Below, piece after piece: positions 34,956 to 46,200 of a stretch of 64,000 nt of DNA. How positions within the stretch are numbered: the stretch's first letter is position 1; each line of letters begins with the position of its first letter. The notes below the pieces were generated by a model that did not search any database, was not told where the DNA came from, and saw only the letters and a list, made by a program, of their open reading frames with translations. A program made the translations under genes and the position numbers. Location: NCBI RefSeq assembly GCF_003985125.1, contig NZ_ML133567.1, forward strand, positions 62,001-126,000. Reading direction: 5' to 3'. This DNA comes from Rhizobium phaseoli (GTDB lineage: Bacteria; Pseudomonadota; Alphaproteobacteria; Rhizobiales; Rhizobiaceae).

Positions 34956-35978
34956 TCATTCCTTGGGGGCATTACCCCCGCATGATTGCCGGACGATCAG
35001 CCGGCACGGCAATTTCCGGACACCCGGCTCGACGGGCCGTCCTTCCGCAAGCGCCAGCACCGTCAATCCGGCCTGCCGCCCGAGCTCCTTCAGTTCCATG
35101 TCCACCGTTGTCAGCGGCGGCCGCGTCTGGGCCGCGACAATCTCCCAATTGTCGAAGCCAATGACCGAGACGTCCTGCGGCACCTTGATGCCGCGCTCGC
35201 GCAACGCATCGACCGCACCGCGAGCGATCTGGTCGTTGCCGCAGAAAAGCGCATCCGGTTTTTCCCCGGACCGCTTCCAAAGCTGCCCGATCGCCTCATG
35301 GCCCCAGCTTTCCGACCAGACCCCGTAAAGCACCGGCTCGCGATGGCCCGCCACCTGGTGATAGGCGCCGGCACGCTCCCGCACCGAAAAAAACTCCTCC
35401 GGTCCGGTGATATGCGCGATCCGCCGCCGCCCGGCCTTGAGAAGCCATTCGACCGCCAGTCTCGCACCCTGTTCATCATCCGAACGAAACGTAACGCTGT
35501 CCTGCGTTCCCTCCGTGAAGGCGTAGACGACAGGCACATGCAAATTCGACAGATCGACGGGCAGGCGCCGGTCCAGCCGCTTGCCGGTCGCAATGATGCC
35601 GTCGACCTGCTTGTCCAGCATCGCATCGACATGGGTCTGGGCGAGTGCCGGATCGTCCTCTATGGCGCATAGAAATACCGAAACGCCATGATCGACCAGC
35701 GCGTCCGAAATACCCGCCATGACGGGCAGCGTAAAACGGCCATACGTGTCGTTCGTCAGCAGCCCGACGGTGAAGCTGCGCTTGCTGAGCAGACCTCGCG
35801 CCAGCGCATTCGGCCGATATCCTATTTCGCCGGCGATCCGCTTTATCCGCTCGCGCGTTTCCGCTCCCATCCGGCCGGTGTCGTTGAGCGCCTTCGAGGC
35901 GGTCGAAATGCTCACCCCGGCCGCCGACGCCACCTCATGGATGGTGATCCTGCCTCTTTTTCCTCCCGTTAGATTCAG
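34956..35978 (-). CDS. LacI-family regulator of the GH127/ABC operon
   Basis: About 340 residues from a probable CTG start at 35978, the normal LacI length. The N-terminal helix-turn-helix is TIHEVASAAGVSISTASKALND, followed by a hinge GYRPNALARGL and a periplasmic-binding-like effector domain (VGLLTND to the C-terminus). The frame is open to a TTG at 36056, but that would place two operator palindromes and a -35-like TTGACA inside the coding region. A strong AAGGAGG site (35984-35990) stands five bases before the CTG. It is the first gene of the run, 55 bp before the binding-protein gene, and likely autoregulated. Confidence 0.85.
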   Translation of the reverse strand: MNLTGGKRGRITIHEVASAAGVSISTASKALNDTGRMGAETRERIKRIAGEIGYRPNALARGLLSKRSFTVGLLTNDTYGRFTLPVMAGISDALVDHGVSVFLCAIEDDPALAQTHVDAMLDKQVDGIIATGKRLDRRLPVDLSNLHVPVVYAFTEGTQDSVTFRSDDEQGARLAVEWLLKAGRRRIAHITGPEEFFSVRERAGAYHQVAGHREPVLYGVWSESWGHEAIGQLWKRSGEKPDALFCGNDQIARGAVDALRERGIKVPQDVSVIGFDNWEIVAAQTRPPLTTVDMELKELGRQAGLTVLALAEGRPVEPGVRKLPCRLIVRQSCGGNAPKE

Positions 35979-36001
35979 AGCTTCCTCCTTTTGAAGTGAC
36001 T

Positions 36002-36051
36002 TGAGAAAAGCTTTTACCACCTCCACTGTCAAGTGGGAAAAGGTTTTCTCA
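36002..36051. promoter_or_regulatory. Two LacI-type operators flanking a promoter -35
   Basis: Site A is TGAGAAAAGCTTTTACCA (36002-36019) and site B is TGGGAAAAGGTTTTCTCA (36034-36051). Both fit TGRGAAAAGSTTTTCYCA with small deviations, have LacI-style CG/GG centres, and their centres are 32 bp apart, three helical turns. A minus-strand TTGACA (36027-36032) lies between them. Binding would block transcription of the regulator, transporter and GH127 genes. Confidence 0.7.
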
Positions 36052-36302
36052 TACAATTCGCGAGGCAGCGGAGGAGAGGCGGGTTACTGCGGGGAAGGCA
36101 CAGAAAAAAATCGATGCGCCCGAACCGGGTGCCACGTGGATCGATCGCCCGGACCGGCGCGGCCTCTCAAAGCGACGGTGCCCGATGCTTTTGTCGGACG
36201 ATAGCGGAATTGTGACGGGAACGTGCGCGCGCAAAACCGCGCAATCAGAACCTCCGGCGGAGATCCTGATTGGCAGTTTGAACCGAAGCGATCATCGAAA
36301 AA

Positions 36303-37517
36303 TCAGGCGACGTGCCGGGCCAGCGCGCAGCGCGACCAGAGCGAATGCAGGGCGTCGACAAGATGGGCGATATCGGCGTCGGAATGCAGCGGCGTCGGGG
36401 TGATGCGCAGCCGCTCGGTCTTCTTCGGCACGGTGGGATAGTTGATCGGCTGGACGTAGACGCCGCAATTGTCGAGCAGCAGGTCGGAGATCCATTTGCA
36501 CTTGGCGGCATCGCCGACCATCACCGGCACGATATGGCTGGGATTGTGCATATGCGGAATGCCGCGCTGGTCGAGCATGGCCCGGAGCTTGCGCACCCGG
36601 TCCTGATGGCGGGCGCGCTCGAACTGGCTGACCTTCAGATGCTGGATCGAGGCGACCGCACCGGCGGCCAGCGCCGGCGGCAGCGCCGTGGTGAAGATGA
36701 AGCCGGAGGCAAACGAGCGGATGAAGTCGCAAAGGGCGGCCGATGCGGTGATATAGCCGCCCATCACCCCGAAGGCCTTGCCGAGTGTGCCCTCGATGAC
36801 CGTCAGCCGCTCCATCAGCCCCTCGCGCTCGGCAATGCCGCCGCCGCGCGGGCCGTACATGCCGACGCCATGCACTTCGTCGAGATAGGTCATCGCCCCG
36901 TATTGGTCGGCGAGGTCGCAGATCTCCTTGATCGGGGCGATATCGCCATCCATCGAATAGACGCTTTCGAAGGCGATCAGCTTCGGCGCCTTCGGATCGG
37001 CGGCATTCAGCTTGGCTTCGAGATCGGCGATGTCATTGTGTTTCCAGATCACCTTGTCGCACTTGGCATAACGGATGCCCTCGATCATCGAGGCATGGTT
37101 GAGCGCATCGGAGAAGATGATCAGGCCGGGGATCTTGGCGCCGAGCGTGCCGAGCGCTGCCCAGTTGGAGACATAGCCGGAGGTGAAGATCAGTGCCGAT
37201 TCCTTGCCGTGCAGGTCGGCGAGCTCACGCTCGAGCAGGACGTGGTAGTGGTTGGTGCCAGAAATATTCCGGGTGCCTCCCGCACCCGCGCCACAGTGGT
37301 CGATGGCGGCCTTCATCGCCGCGATCACCTTCGGGTTCTGGCCCATGCCGAGATAGTCGTTGGAGCACCAGACCGTGACGTCCTTTTCGCCATCGGCCGT
37401 ATGGCGCGTGGCGCGCGGAAAGTGGCCGCGCTGACGCTCGAGATCGGCAAAAACGCGGTAACGGCCCTCGGCATGAAGCCCGTCCAGCTCGTTTTTGAAA
37501 AACGCTTCGAAATCCAT
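36303..37517 (-). CDS. hemA: 5-aminolevulinate synthase (C4 pathway)
   Basis: 404-residue PLP enzyme that condenses glycine and succinyl-CoA to 5-aminolevulinate, the first step of tetrapyrrole synthesis in alphaproteobacteria. Conserved segments are [29 protein letters not shown], the [10 protein letters not shown] aspartate, and the PLP lysine in [13 protein letters not shown]. The second of two tandem ATGs (37517) best fits the GGAG site spacing and the family start MDFEAFF. It supplies heme and, with CobST nearby, corrin precursors. Confidence 0.97.
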   Translation of the reverse strand: MDFEAFFKNELDGLHAEGRYRVFADLERQRGHFPRATRHTADGEKDVTVWCSNDYLGMGQNPKVIAAMKAAIDHCGAGAGGTRNISGTNHYHVLLERELADLHGKESALIFTSGYVSNWAALGTLGAKIPGLIIFSDALNHASMIEGIRYAKCDKVIWKHNDIADLEAKLNAADPKAPKLIAFESVYSMDGDIAPIKEICDLADQYGAMTYLDEVHGVGMYGPRGGGIAEREGLMERLTVIEGTLGKAFGVMGGYITASAALCDFIRSFASGFIFTTALPPALAAGAVASIQHLKVSQFERARHQDRVRKLRAMLDQRGIPHMHNPSHIVPVMVGDAAKCKWISDLLLDNCGVYVQPINYPTVPKKTERLRITPTPLHSDADIAHLVDALHSLWSRCALARHVA

Positions 37518-37843
37518 CATATGCTCCAGTATCACGCGGCCGTTCTTGCCGACCGGACGTCCGCGCGTCAATGCTTACCCTTTGCTTTACCATCAACTGC
37601 GGCAAAAGGCCCAGTTTTTTGAATGATTCCAGATAAAAAAATACGCAAGCGCGAAGCAATGAATTGATGCCGCACAGACACCATGGAATTCGCGAAAACC
37701 GCCGCCGGCGACAACGTCCATATTGCAAAAAAATCGGGACTAGAGTGGACAACCCTTTCTTCCGACATAGTTTTCGGACTAGCGTGGCAAAAAAAGACTA
37801 GGGACGGCCTATGCCCATTGGGCGACAACCCAGGAGAAAAGTG
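37518..37843. other. Divergent promoter region, hemA / glycine-zipper gene
   Basis: 326 bp without a gene. The notable part is an AT-rich section with a repeated GGACTAGnGTGG (37737-37748 and 37776-37787, 39 bp apart) and a third partial ACTAGGG at 37797-37803, just before the glycine-zipper gene. These may be binding sites for a regulator; none is named. Confidence 0.4.
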
Positions 37844-38101
37844 ATGAAGAAAGCTGTCATACTCGCATTGATCGGCCTGTCGATCGCAAGCTGTACGCCG
37901 ACCCAGCAGGGTGCCGGCATCGGCGCTGCATCCGGTGCCGTCATTGGCGGTGCGGTCACCGGCAACGTTCGTGGCGCGGCGGTCGGCGCCGCTATCGGCG
38001 GCGTGTCCGGCGCCCTCATCGGCAGCGTCGCCGAACAGCCCGGCCAGTGCTACTATCGCGACCGCTACGGCCGCCGCTACATCGACGCCTGCCCGCGCTG
38101 A
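37844..38101 (+). CDS. Glycine-zipper outer membrane lipoprotein
   Basis: 85 residues: a lipoprotein signal (AVILALIGLSIASC), then a glycine-zipper two-helix domain with GxxxG-type repeats (GAGIGAASGAVIGGAVTG, GAAVGAAIGGVSGALIG), and a short tail with cysteines and tyrosines. It resembles YMGG-like or Rickettsia 17-kDa-antigen type small lipoproteins. The ATG at 37844 has CAGGAG. A terminator follows at 38129. Confidence 0.8.
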   Translation: MKKAVILALIGLSIASCTPTQQGAGIGAASGAVIGGAVTGNVRGAAVGAAIGGVSGALIGSVAEQPGQCYYRDRYGRRYIDACPR

Positions 38102-38128
38102 GGGTGCTTGCACACCGGCCAAATCAGG

Positions 38129-38158
38129 AAATCCCGGACACAGTTCCGGGATTTTTTG
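38129..38158 (+). terminator. Intrinsic terminator
   Basis: AAATCCCGGA and TCCGGGATTT form a stem with a short loop and end in TTTTTT, downstream of the glycine-zipper lipoprotein gene. Confidence 0.88.
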
Positions 38159-38270
38159 TGCTAAATTAGCGCGTTGGCAATTTAAAATGGTACACCCCGC
38201 GCGATTTTGCCGCTAAGCTGTTCACGGCTGGGCAACGAAGCTTCATTGAAGACCTAACCAAAAGCAGCGG

Positions 38271-40199
38271 ATGCGAATCAGAGGGACAGGCCCGAAAACA
38301 GGTACTGCGTATCGGCGAACAGGCACCATGATGGTGGTCGCAGCGGCAGCTGCTTTCTCACCGGTCCTGATCGGCGACGCTTACGCCTTCAAGCTTTTCG
38401 GCATCACCATCTTCGGCAAGGAGGAAGACGAAGGCGAACAGGTGCCCGATCCTGTGCGCTATCAGGTCGAACTGAAGGCCGACACCGCCGATCCGGATCT
38501 CAGGGAAGCACTGGAGAACAGCTCCCGCCTCGTCAGCGACCAGAAGCAGCCCGTTTCGGGCGACCTCGGCGTCGTCGTCAAGGCACGTGACGACCGTGAG
38601 CGACTGATTGCCGCCTTGTATGAAAAGGCCCGCTACGGCGGCGTGGTGACGATTACCATCGACGGCCAGAACATCGACGATCTGCCGCCCAATCCGACCT
38701 TCGACCGCTCCGGGCCGATTCCCGTCACCGTCGATATAACCCCGGGCCCCGTCTTCAGGGTCAGGGAAGTGCAATTCGGCGGCGACGCTGCAGACCGCAA
38801 TCCCGCCGATTACGACCTCGCCCCGGGGGCTGAGGCCGGTTCGCTCGCCATCATCAAGGCCGGCGACAAGATCGTCGAGCAGTTGAAAAGCGAAGGCCGC
38901 CCCTTCGCCAAATTGACCGAACGCAAGGTCGTCGCCGACCACAGAAGCGATACGGTCGACATCGTGCTTTCCGCCGAGGGCGGGCCTGTCGCCCCGATCG
39001 GCGATGTCGGCGTCACCGGTGAGAAAACCGTCAAGCCGGATTTCATCCAGCGTTACTCCCGACTGAACAAAGGCGAGGCCTATTCCCCGGAAGCGCTGAA
39101 GAAAGCCGGCGAACGCCTGCGCGCCCTCGGGGTTTTTTCAAGCGTCACCATTCACGAAGGCGATGCCCTGGCGCCGGACGGCACCTTGCCGATGACGATC
39201 GAGGTTTCCGAAGGCAAGCGGCGCTATTTCGGCGTCGGAGCGCAATATTCTACCACCGACGGCCTCGGCATCCAGGGCTATTGGGGCCACCGCAACCTGT
39301 TCGGCGAAGCCGAGACGCTGAGGATCGAGGGATCGGTCTCGCGGCTCGGCGAGACCACCGATGTCGGCGACCTCGACTATTCTGCCGGCATCCTCTTCAC
39401 CAAGCCAGGTGCCTTCTTCCCGGCCGCCACCCTGAAGGCCGGCATCGTCGCCAAGACCCAGAATCCGGACGCTTACAACGCGACGCTCGTCACCGCCTCG
39501 CTCGGCCTTTCCTATGAATTGACCGACAAGGACACGATCTCGGCCAGCGGCGAAGTCAGCTGGGAACGCGACGACGACGCCTTCGGCACGAATGACTATC
39601 TGACCTTCACCTTGCCGATCCAATATGATCGCGACGCCCGCGACGACAAGTTCAACCCGACGGAAGGCTATCGCGCGACAGTTTCGGCAAAGCCCGGTTA
39701 CGAGATCTTCAACGCCACGCCCTATGCGGCATTCGAGGGCTCGATCTCCGGCTATCTGCCGTTCGGCGCCGAGGACCGCCTGGTTATGGCCGGCAAGCTC
39801 GCCGCCGGCGTGCTGATCGGCGGCGGCGGGATCGAGGACATTCCCGCCACGCAACGCTTCTTTGCCGGTGGCGGCGGTTCGGTGCGCGGATACAGCTTTC
39901 AGGAAATCTCGCCTTACAACGACAATGGCGACCCCACCGGCGGCCGCTCCTATGTCACGGCATCGCTGGAAGCCCGCATCAAAATTACCGATACGATCGG
40001 CTTCGTTCCCTTCGTCGATGTCGGCACGGTATCGGACAGCACCTTCCCTGGTTTTTCCGATATCCGCGCCGGCGCCGGCGCCGGGATACGATATGCCACA
40101 CCTTTCGGCCCGCTGCGGCTTGATTTTGCCGTGCCACTGAACAAGTACGAAGATGGCACAGATTATGGAATTTACGCCGGCATCGGTCAGTCCTTTTAG
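38271..40199 (+). CDS. tamA: Outer membrane translocation/assembly protein TamA
   Basis: 642 residues of the Omp85/BamA superfamily. After a signal-like N-terminus (VVAAAAAFSPVLIGDAYA) come POTRA domains (residues about 60-300, with FRVREVQFGG and VGDVGVTGEKTVKPDFIQRY) and a C-terminal 16-strand beta-barrel ending in GIYAGIGQSF, the aromatic outer membrane signature. The barrel lid motif is FFAGGGGSVRGYSFQ. It acts with TamB in outer membrane protein and lipid assembly. tamB follows 39 bp later. Confidence 0.92.
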   Translation: MRIRGTGPKTGTAYRRTGTMMVVAAAAAFSPVLIGDAYAFKLFGITIFGKEEDEGEQVPDPVRYQVELKADTADPDLREALENSSRLVSDQKQPVSGDLGVVVKARDDRERLIAALYEKARYGGVVTITIDGQNIDDLPPNPTFDRSGPIPVTVDITPGPVFRVREVQFGGDAADRNPADYDLAPGAEAGSLAIIKAGDKIVEQLKSEGRPFAKLTERKVVADHRSDTVDIVLSAEGGPVAPIGDVGVTGEKTVKPDFIQRYSRLNKGEAYSPEALKKAGERLRALGVFSSVTIHEGDALAPDGTLPMTIEVSEGKRRYFGVGAQYSTTDGLGIQGYWGHRNLFGEAETLRIEGSVSRLGETTDVGDLDYSAGILFTKPGAFFPAATLKAGIVAKTQNPDAYNATLVTASLGLSYELTDKDTISASGEVSWERDDDAFGTNDYLTFTLPIQYDRDARDDKFNPTEGYRATVSAKPGYEIFNATPYAAFEGSISGYLPFGAEDRLVMAGKLAAGVLIGGGGIEDIPATQRFFAGGGGSVRGYSFQEISPYNDNGDPTGGRSYVTASLEARIKITDTIGFVPFVDVGTVSDSTFPGFSDIRAGAGAGIRYATPFGPLRLDFAVPLNKYEDGTDYGIYAGIGQSF

Positions 40200-40238
40200 G
40201 ACTGCGATTCCGCTGTTATGTCCGGTCCGTGAGCCGTC

Positions 40239-43200
40239 ATGAAAACGGGGGTAGTGTCCGCGCCGATGCAAACGCTGGCAAAAATCGTCAACTGGATCAT
40301 ACGGCTCACCGGCTATGTCGTGGGCGCCAGCTTGATTCTCGCTGTCGCAGCGCTTGCGATCTTCGGCTTCACCTCCTTTGGCGCCCGCATCGTCACCGAA
40401 AAAATTGCCTCCACGCTTTCCAATCGCGACATGACGATCGAGGTGCGCGAACCGGAAGGGCTGTTGACCGGCGGGCTTCGCGCCGCCGAAATCTCCCTGT
40501 CCGACACGCGGGGCGTTTTTGCTGAGATCCACGGCGTGGCCATCGACTGGAATCCGCTGGCGCTGCTGACCGGAACCTTCCACGCCAAGCGCTTCGAGAT
40601 CGAAGCGATCGACGTGCTGCGCAAGCCGGTGCGCACTCTGCCCTCCCGGCCCGGCGCCGAAAATTCCGGCGGCTTCTCTCTGCCGATCAAGATCGACGTC
40701 GACCAGGTTACGCTGCCCAATATCAAGCTTGCCGAAGCCTTTGCCGGGCGCGCCTTTGCGCTCGCCGCCGAAGGCAGCCTCTCCGCAAATGGCGACGGCG
40801 GGGAAGCGATCGTCAATGTCAGCCGCCACGCGGTCCCGGATGCGCGGCTTACCGCCGATATCTCTTATGCGCCGGCCGAAAACCGGCTGCGACTGAAGGC
40901 ACAGCTTGCCGAGCCGAAGGGCGGGCTGCTGGCAGGCTTCCTCGGTCTGCCGGATAGTCCTGCCGTCAATATCGACCTCGACGGCCAAGGACCGATATCC
41001 GACTGGAAAGGCAAATTGCAGGCGGCGCTCGACGGACAACAGCGGGCCTCAATCGAAGGCCGGCATGCGATCACCGCCGACGGGCTGCACCATCTCGACC
41101 TCAAGGGCGGCGGTGACCTGAGCTCGCTGCTGCCGTCAGCATTCCGGCCGCTTTTCGCCGGCCAGACCAATATCGATCTTGCTGCAACCTTCAACGATCA
41201 TGGCAAGATCGATATCCAGACGGGCAATGTCGCCACTGGCAGCGTCGTCATTGCCGCATCGGGCACACTTGATCCGGCCGGCAACAACAGCCTCAATGCC
41301 AACCTGCTCGGCCCCTCCGGGCCTGTCGATTTCCGCTGGCCGCTCGCCGAAGGCGAAGCTCGCTTCCAGATATCCGGCCTCAATCTGGCGCTGACCGGCG
41401 ACGCGCAGGCGGCGCGACTGAGCGTCAGCGGTTCGCTCGACAGCGCGACCCTGCCGCAGGCCAATATCGGCAACGTCAAGCTGACGGCAAAGAGCGACGC
41501 CTTCAATCTTGCCGCCCGCTCCGGCAGCATCCAGCTGCGCCTGGTCGCCGGCGACGCGACTTTTGCCGAGCCGAACCTCAACCGTGCGGTCAAAGGTCCT
41601 GTTACCATCGCCGCGCCGCTGCAGATGGCGGCCGGCAGCATTGGTTTCAATGGCACCACCGTCGAAAGCGCCAATATCAACGGCAGCCTCAACGGCTCCT
41701 ACCGGCTGACAGACCGCGCTCTGACCGGCAATGTCAAGCTGACCGTCGAACCGGCGGCCTTGCCGGCTGCGGCAACGAGCAGGTTTGACGGACCAATCTC
41801 GCTCGAAAGCCAGGTGGCGGGCACCGTCCCGTCGAAATTGGCGCTGACCAACCTCGTCGTCAAATCCGGAACGCTCGAAGCCGCCGGCAACGTCGCGCTC
41901 GACGGCTCGACTTTGAACGCCGATCTCTCGGGCCTGCTGCCCGATGTCGGCAAGCTCATGGCGGGTGCCAGCGGCGGCGCAGCTTACGCGTTGAGAGTCG
42001 GGGGCGAACTGCCGGCCCTCTCCGTGTCAGCCAATATCAAGGCTGCCAGCCTGCAAATGGCCGATCGCATGCTCGCCAACCTCAATGTCGATCTCACCGG
42101 CGTCGCCGATCCCAAGGCGCCGCAGGGCAGGATTGCCGCGACTGGCACGATCGACGGCCAGCCGATCGGCGTCAACGGCGATATCCGCTCGGAGAACGGC
42201 AGGATGATCGTTCCGGCACTGACCGCCGACATCGGCGGCAACCGGCTGACCGGCAATCTCGAATTTTCGCCCGCCCTGACGCCCTCGGGCGCATTCACTT
42301 TCGATTTTCCCAATATCGGCCTGTTGGCCGCCCTCGGCGGACAGAAAGCCGAAGGCGATCTCAAGGGATCGCTCGGCATCACAAGCGACGGCGACAGGAT
42401 TGCCCTGACGCTGCAGGCGACCGGCGCTTCGCTTCGCCGCGACACCTTCGCCATCGTCAAACCCGAGATCGACGTCACGGTCAGCGATCTCGGCGCCCTT
42501 GCGGCCAACGGCACAGTCCGGGCCGAGGGGGTGAATGCCGGCGCAAACAGGCTTTCCGGCCTGTTGCTGGCTTTCGCCAAGCAGCAGAATCAGACCGACT
42601 TCGATCTCAACGCCGCCTATGATGGCAACCCGGTGCTGGCGGCTGGCAATATCCAGACCGCGGATGGCACAATCGACGTGAACCTCGATCGTTTCTCGGC
42701 AAGCCCTCGTAACATCCCGATCGAACTTGACGCAGCGACGCAGGTCAAAATCGCCGGTGGCGCCGCCAGTCTGAACGGACTGACGCTGAAAACCGGCACC
42801 GGCTCGGTGAGTGTCACCGGGTCCGCCGGCGAGACGCTGAAGCTCGATGCCGTCATCAAGGAGCTGCCGGCAGCACTCGCCAACCGTTTCGTGCCCAACC
42901 TTTCGGCTGGCGGCACGATCTCCGGGACAATCGCCGTGACGGGAACACCGGCCGCGCCCATCGCCGACTTCAAGCTTGACTGGAAGGATGCGACGACGGG
43001 CCCAACCAAGGGGGCCGGGCTGGCGCCCTTCGGCATCACCGCCGGCGGCAAATTTGCCGACAAGAAGCTCGATTTCGACATGACGATCGGCAGCGCCGAC
43101 GGCCTCTCGCTCAAGGCTGCCGGCAATATCGGCCTCGCCGATCCGGCGGCGCCGGTGCTCGATATCGACGCTGATCTCCTCAACCTGCCCGCCCGTGTCG

Positions 43201-46200
43201 CCAATGGGTTTGTTCCCGATCTCGCCGCCGAAGGCGCGATCTCGGGAAAGCTAAGCGCTGCCGGCTCCCTCAAGACTCCGACCGCCAATTTCGCTCTCGC
43301 CTGGAAGAGTGCGGCGACGAGCCACACCAGGCGCGGTGGCCTTGCCGGTCTTGATGTGACCGCGTCCGGCAAATTCGCCGACAACGCGCTCGATTTCGCT
43401 GCCGCGGTCAGCGGCGCCGACCGCCTATCCCTTAAGGCGAACGGCAATGTCGGCATGACAGGGGCGACGATCAGTGGCGTCAGGATCGACGCAACACTGG
43501 CCAATATCCCTGCAGCTGTTGCAAACGGATTCGTCCCAGATCTCGCAGCGGCAGGCCTTGTCTCCGGAACGGTCTCGGCGAGCGGATCGCTTGCCGCCCC
43601 GACCGCCGATTTCGATCTGCATTGGCAAAATGCCGCCACGAGCCACACGAAACGCGCCGGCCTTGCCGGTCTCGGCGTGACGGCATCCGGCAAATTCGCC
43701 GACAATAATCTCGATTTCGACGCTGCGGTCAGCGGCGCCGGCGGCCTCTCGCTCAAGGCAAATGGCAATGTCGCCGTCACCGGCAAGACGGTCGGCGCCG
43801 CCAAGGTCGATGCGACGCTGGCAAATATCCCGGCCGGCATTGCAAACAGCTTCGTCGCCGATCTCGCTGCCGAAGGCTCCGTCTCGGGAAAGATCTCGGC
43901 GGCAGGCTCACTATCGGCGCCAACCGCCAATTTTGACCTCAACTGGAAAGACGCTGCAACGAGCCATACCAAGCGTGCCGGGCTTGCCGCTTTGGGGATT
44001 ACCACTTCGGGAAAATTTGCCGAGAATAAACTGGATTTCAACGCAGCCGCCCTCGGCGATCAAGGCCTCTCACTGAAGGCCGTGGGCAATGTCGCCCTCG
44101 CTGGCACGGCAATCGACAGCGTGAAGGTCGATGCCGAGATCGCCAAGGTCCCCGCTGCTCTCGCCAATGCCTTCGTTCCCGAACTGGCGGCCGGCGGCAC
44201 GATATCCGGCACCGTGTCCGCGGCCGGCACACCCGCCGCACCGAAGGCCGATTTCAAGCTCGACTGGACGGATGCCGCAACCAGCCACACCAGGACGGCC
44301 CATCTTTCCGGTCTCGCGCTTGCGGCATCGGGGCACCTCGCCGACAACAAGCTTGATTTCAACGCCGATCTCGGCGGCAAGGACGGCCTCTCGCTGAAGG
44401 CTGCGGGCAGTGTCGCGATATCGGGCGCCTCGGTCCGCAACCTTGACGTCAAGGCCGATCTCGCCAATCTGCCCGCCGGCCTTGCCAACGGCTTCGTTCC
44501 CGGCCTTGCGGCGGAGGGCACGGTGTCGGGAACGGCATCCGCCTCGGGCGCACTTCCCAAGCCCGCCGTCGACTTCAGGCTGGACTGGAAGAACGCCGCC
44601 ACCGCCCAGACCAGAAGCAGCGGTCTTTCCGGTCTCAGCGCCGCGGCATCCGGCAAATTCGCCAATGACAGGGTCGATTTCGATGCCAACCTCGCCGGCA
44701 AGGACGGCGTGCTGGCCAAGGCGACCGGCGGCGTCACGATTGCCGGAACGGCCATCCGTGACCTTTCGGTCAATGCCGATATTCCCGCCCTGCCGGCAAA
44801 TATCGCCAATGCCTTTGTTCCCGGTCTCGGGGCCGAAGGCATGCTTTCCGCAAGCGCCGTGACATCGGGAACGCCGGCCAATCCGGTCGTCGATTTCAAG
44901 CTTGACTGGAAGGATGCCGCGACCAGCCATACCAAGGCTGCCGGCCTCTCCCGTCTTGCGCTGGCCGCAACGGGAAAATACGCCGGTGACCGGCTGGACT
45001 TCGATGCCAACCTCAGCGGCAGCGGCGGCATTGCGCTGAAAGCCGCCGGCAATCTTTCCATCGCGGGCACATCGATCCGATCGATTGACGTCACGGCAAA
45101 CGCTGCCAATGTTCCGGCTGCCATCGCCAACGGCTTTGTTCCTGGAATCGGCGCCGACGGCACGATCTCGGCGACCGCCAAGGCGGCCGGTACGCTGTCC
45201 TCGCCCGCTGTCGATTTCAAGATCGATTGGAAGAACGCCGCGACGAGCCAGACGAAAGGCGCCGGTCTGTCGCCGCTCAGCATCGGGGCATCCGGAAAGC
45301 TGGCCGGCAGCAAGCTGACCGTCGACACCAGTCTTGCCGGCGACGCCGGCATGTCGCTCAAGGGCGGCGGCAGTGTCGTGATATCAGGCAATCGAGCTCT
45401 CGACTTGCACTTCAACGGCAATGTTCCTTTCGCGGTGCTCGGCACCCCGCTTGCGCAGCAGGGCCTGGTCGCCGACGGGATCGCAAACGTTAATCTCGCG
45501 ATCGGCGGAACGGCGGCAGCACCCGTCATCAACGGTACGGTCTCGACCAATGGTGCCAAGCTCGTCGACGTCAGACGCAATCTTGCCGTCAACAATCTCG
45601 CAGCCACCGTGACCTTCAACGGCACCCAGGCGGTGATATCGCGCCTCAGCGGCAATCTCGGCGGCGGCGGCACGATTTCGGCGAGCGGCACCATCGGCAT
45701 TCAACCGGCCGGCGGCTTTCCCGCCGACATTTCGATCAAGCTCGACAAGGCGGTCTATGTCGACGGAACCCTGGTCGTCTCGACCGTCAACGGCACAGTG
45801 GGCTTGCGCGGGCCGATCATGAGCGCGACGCTGAGCGGCAAATTGCGGTTGGACAAGACCTCGATCACCGTCCCGGAAAAATTGCCGACCTCGCTCCGCG
45901 AAATCGACATACGGCATAAGAACGCGCCTCGCGCGGTGCTCGCGCAGCTCAGGGATGAAGGCGAGCGGAAAACCGGTGAGAAATCCTCCGTCATCACCCT
46001 CGATCTCGACATCGACGCGCCCTCGCATATTTTCGTGCGCGGTCGCGGCATCGATGCCGAGCTCGGCGGCCGCGTGACCATCCGCGGCACGGCCGCGGTA
46101 CCCGTCGTCACCGGCGGCTTCACCATGCGCCGCGGCCGGCTGACCATTCTCAACCGCCGTCTGGATTTCTCCGACAAGAGCAGGATCACCTTTGCCGGCG

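Noticed and set aside
36057..36302. Short frames between the LacI operators and hemA
   Set aside because: 60-70 codons each, on both strands, no motif, no ribosome site; the segment is the spacer between the operator region and the hemA stop.
38358..41039. Long minus-strand frames opposite tamA and the start of tamB
   Set aside because: Charge-rich translations without domains; the plus-strand proteins carry signal peptides, POTRA and barrel features.
42617..45700. Two long minus-strand frames opposite the TamB repeats
   Set aside because: They repeat with the same 321-bp period because they lie over the real tandem repeats; they do not start near ribosome sites and have no known domains.
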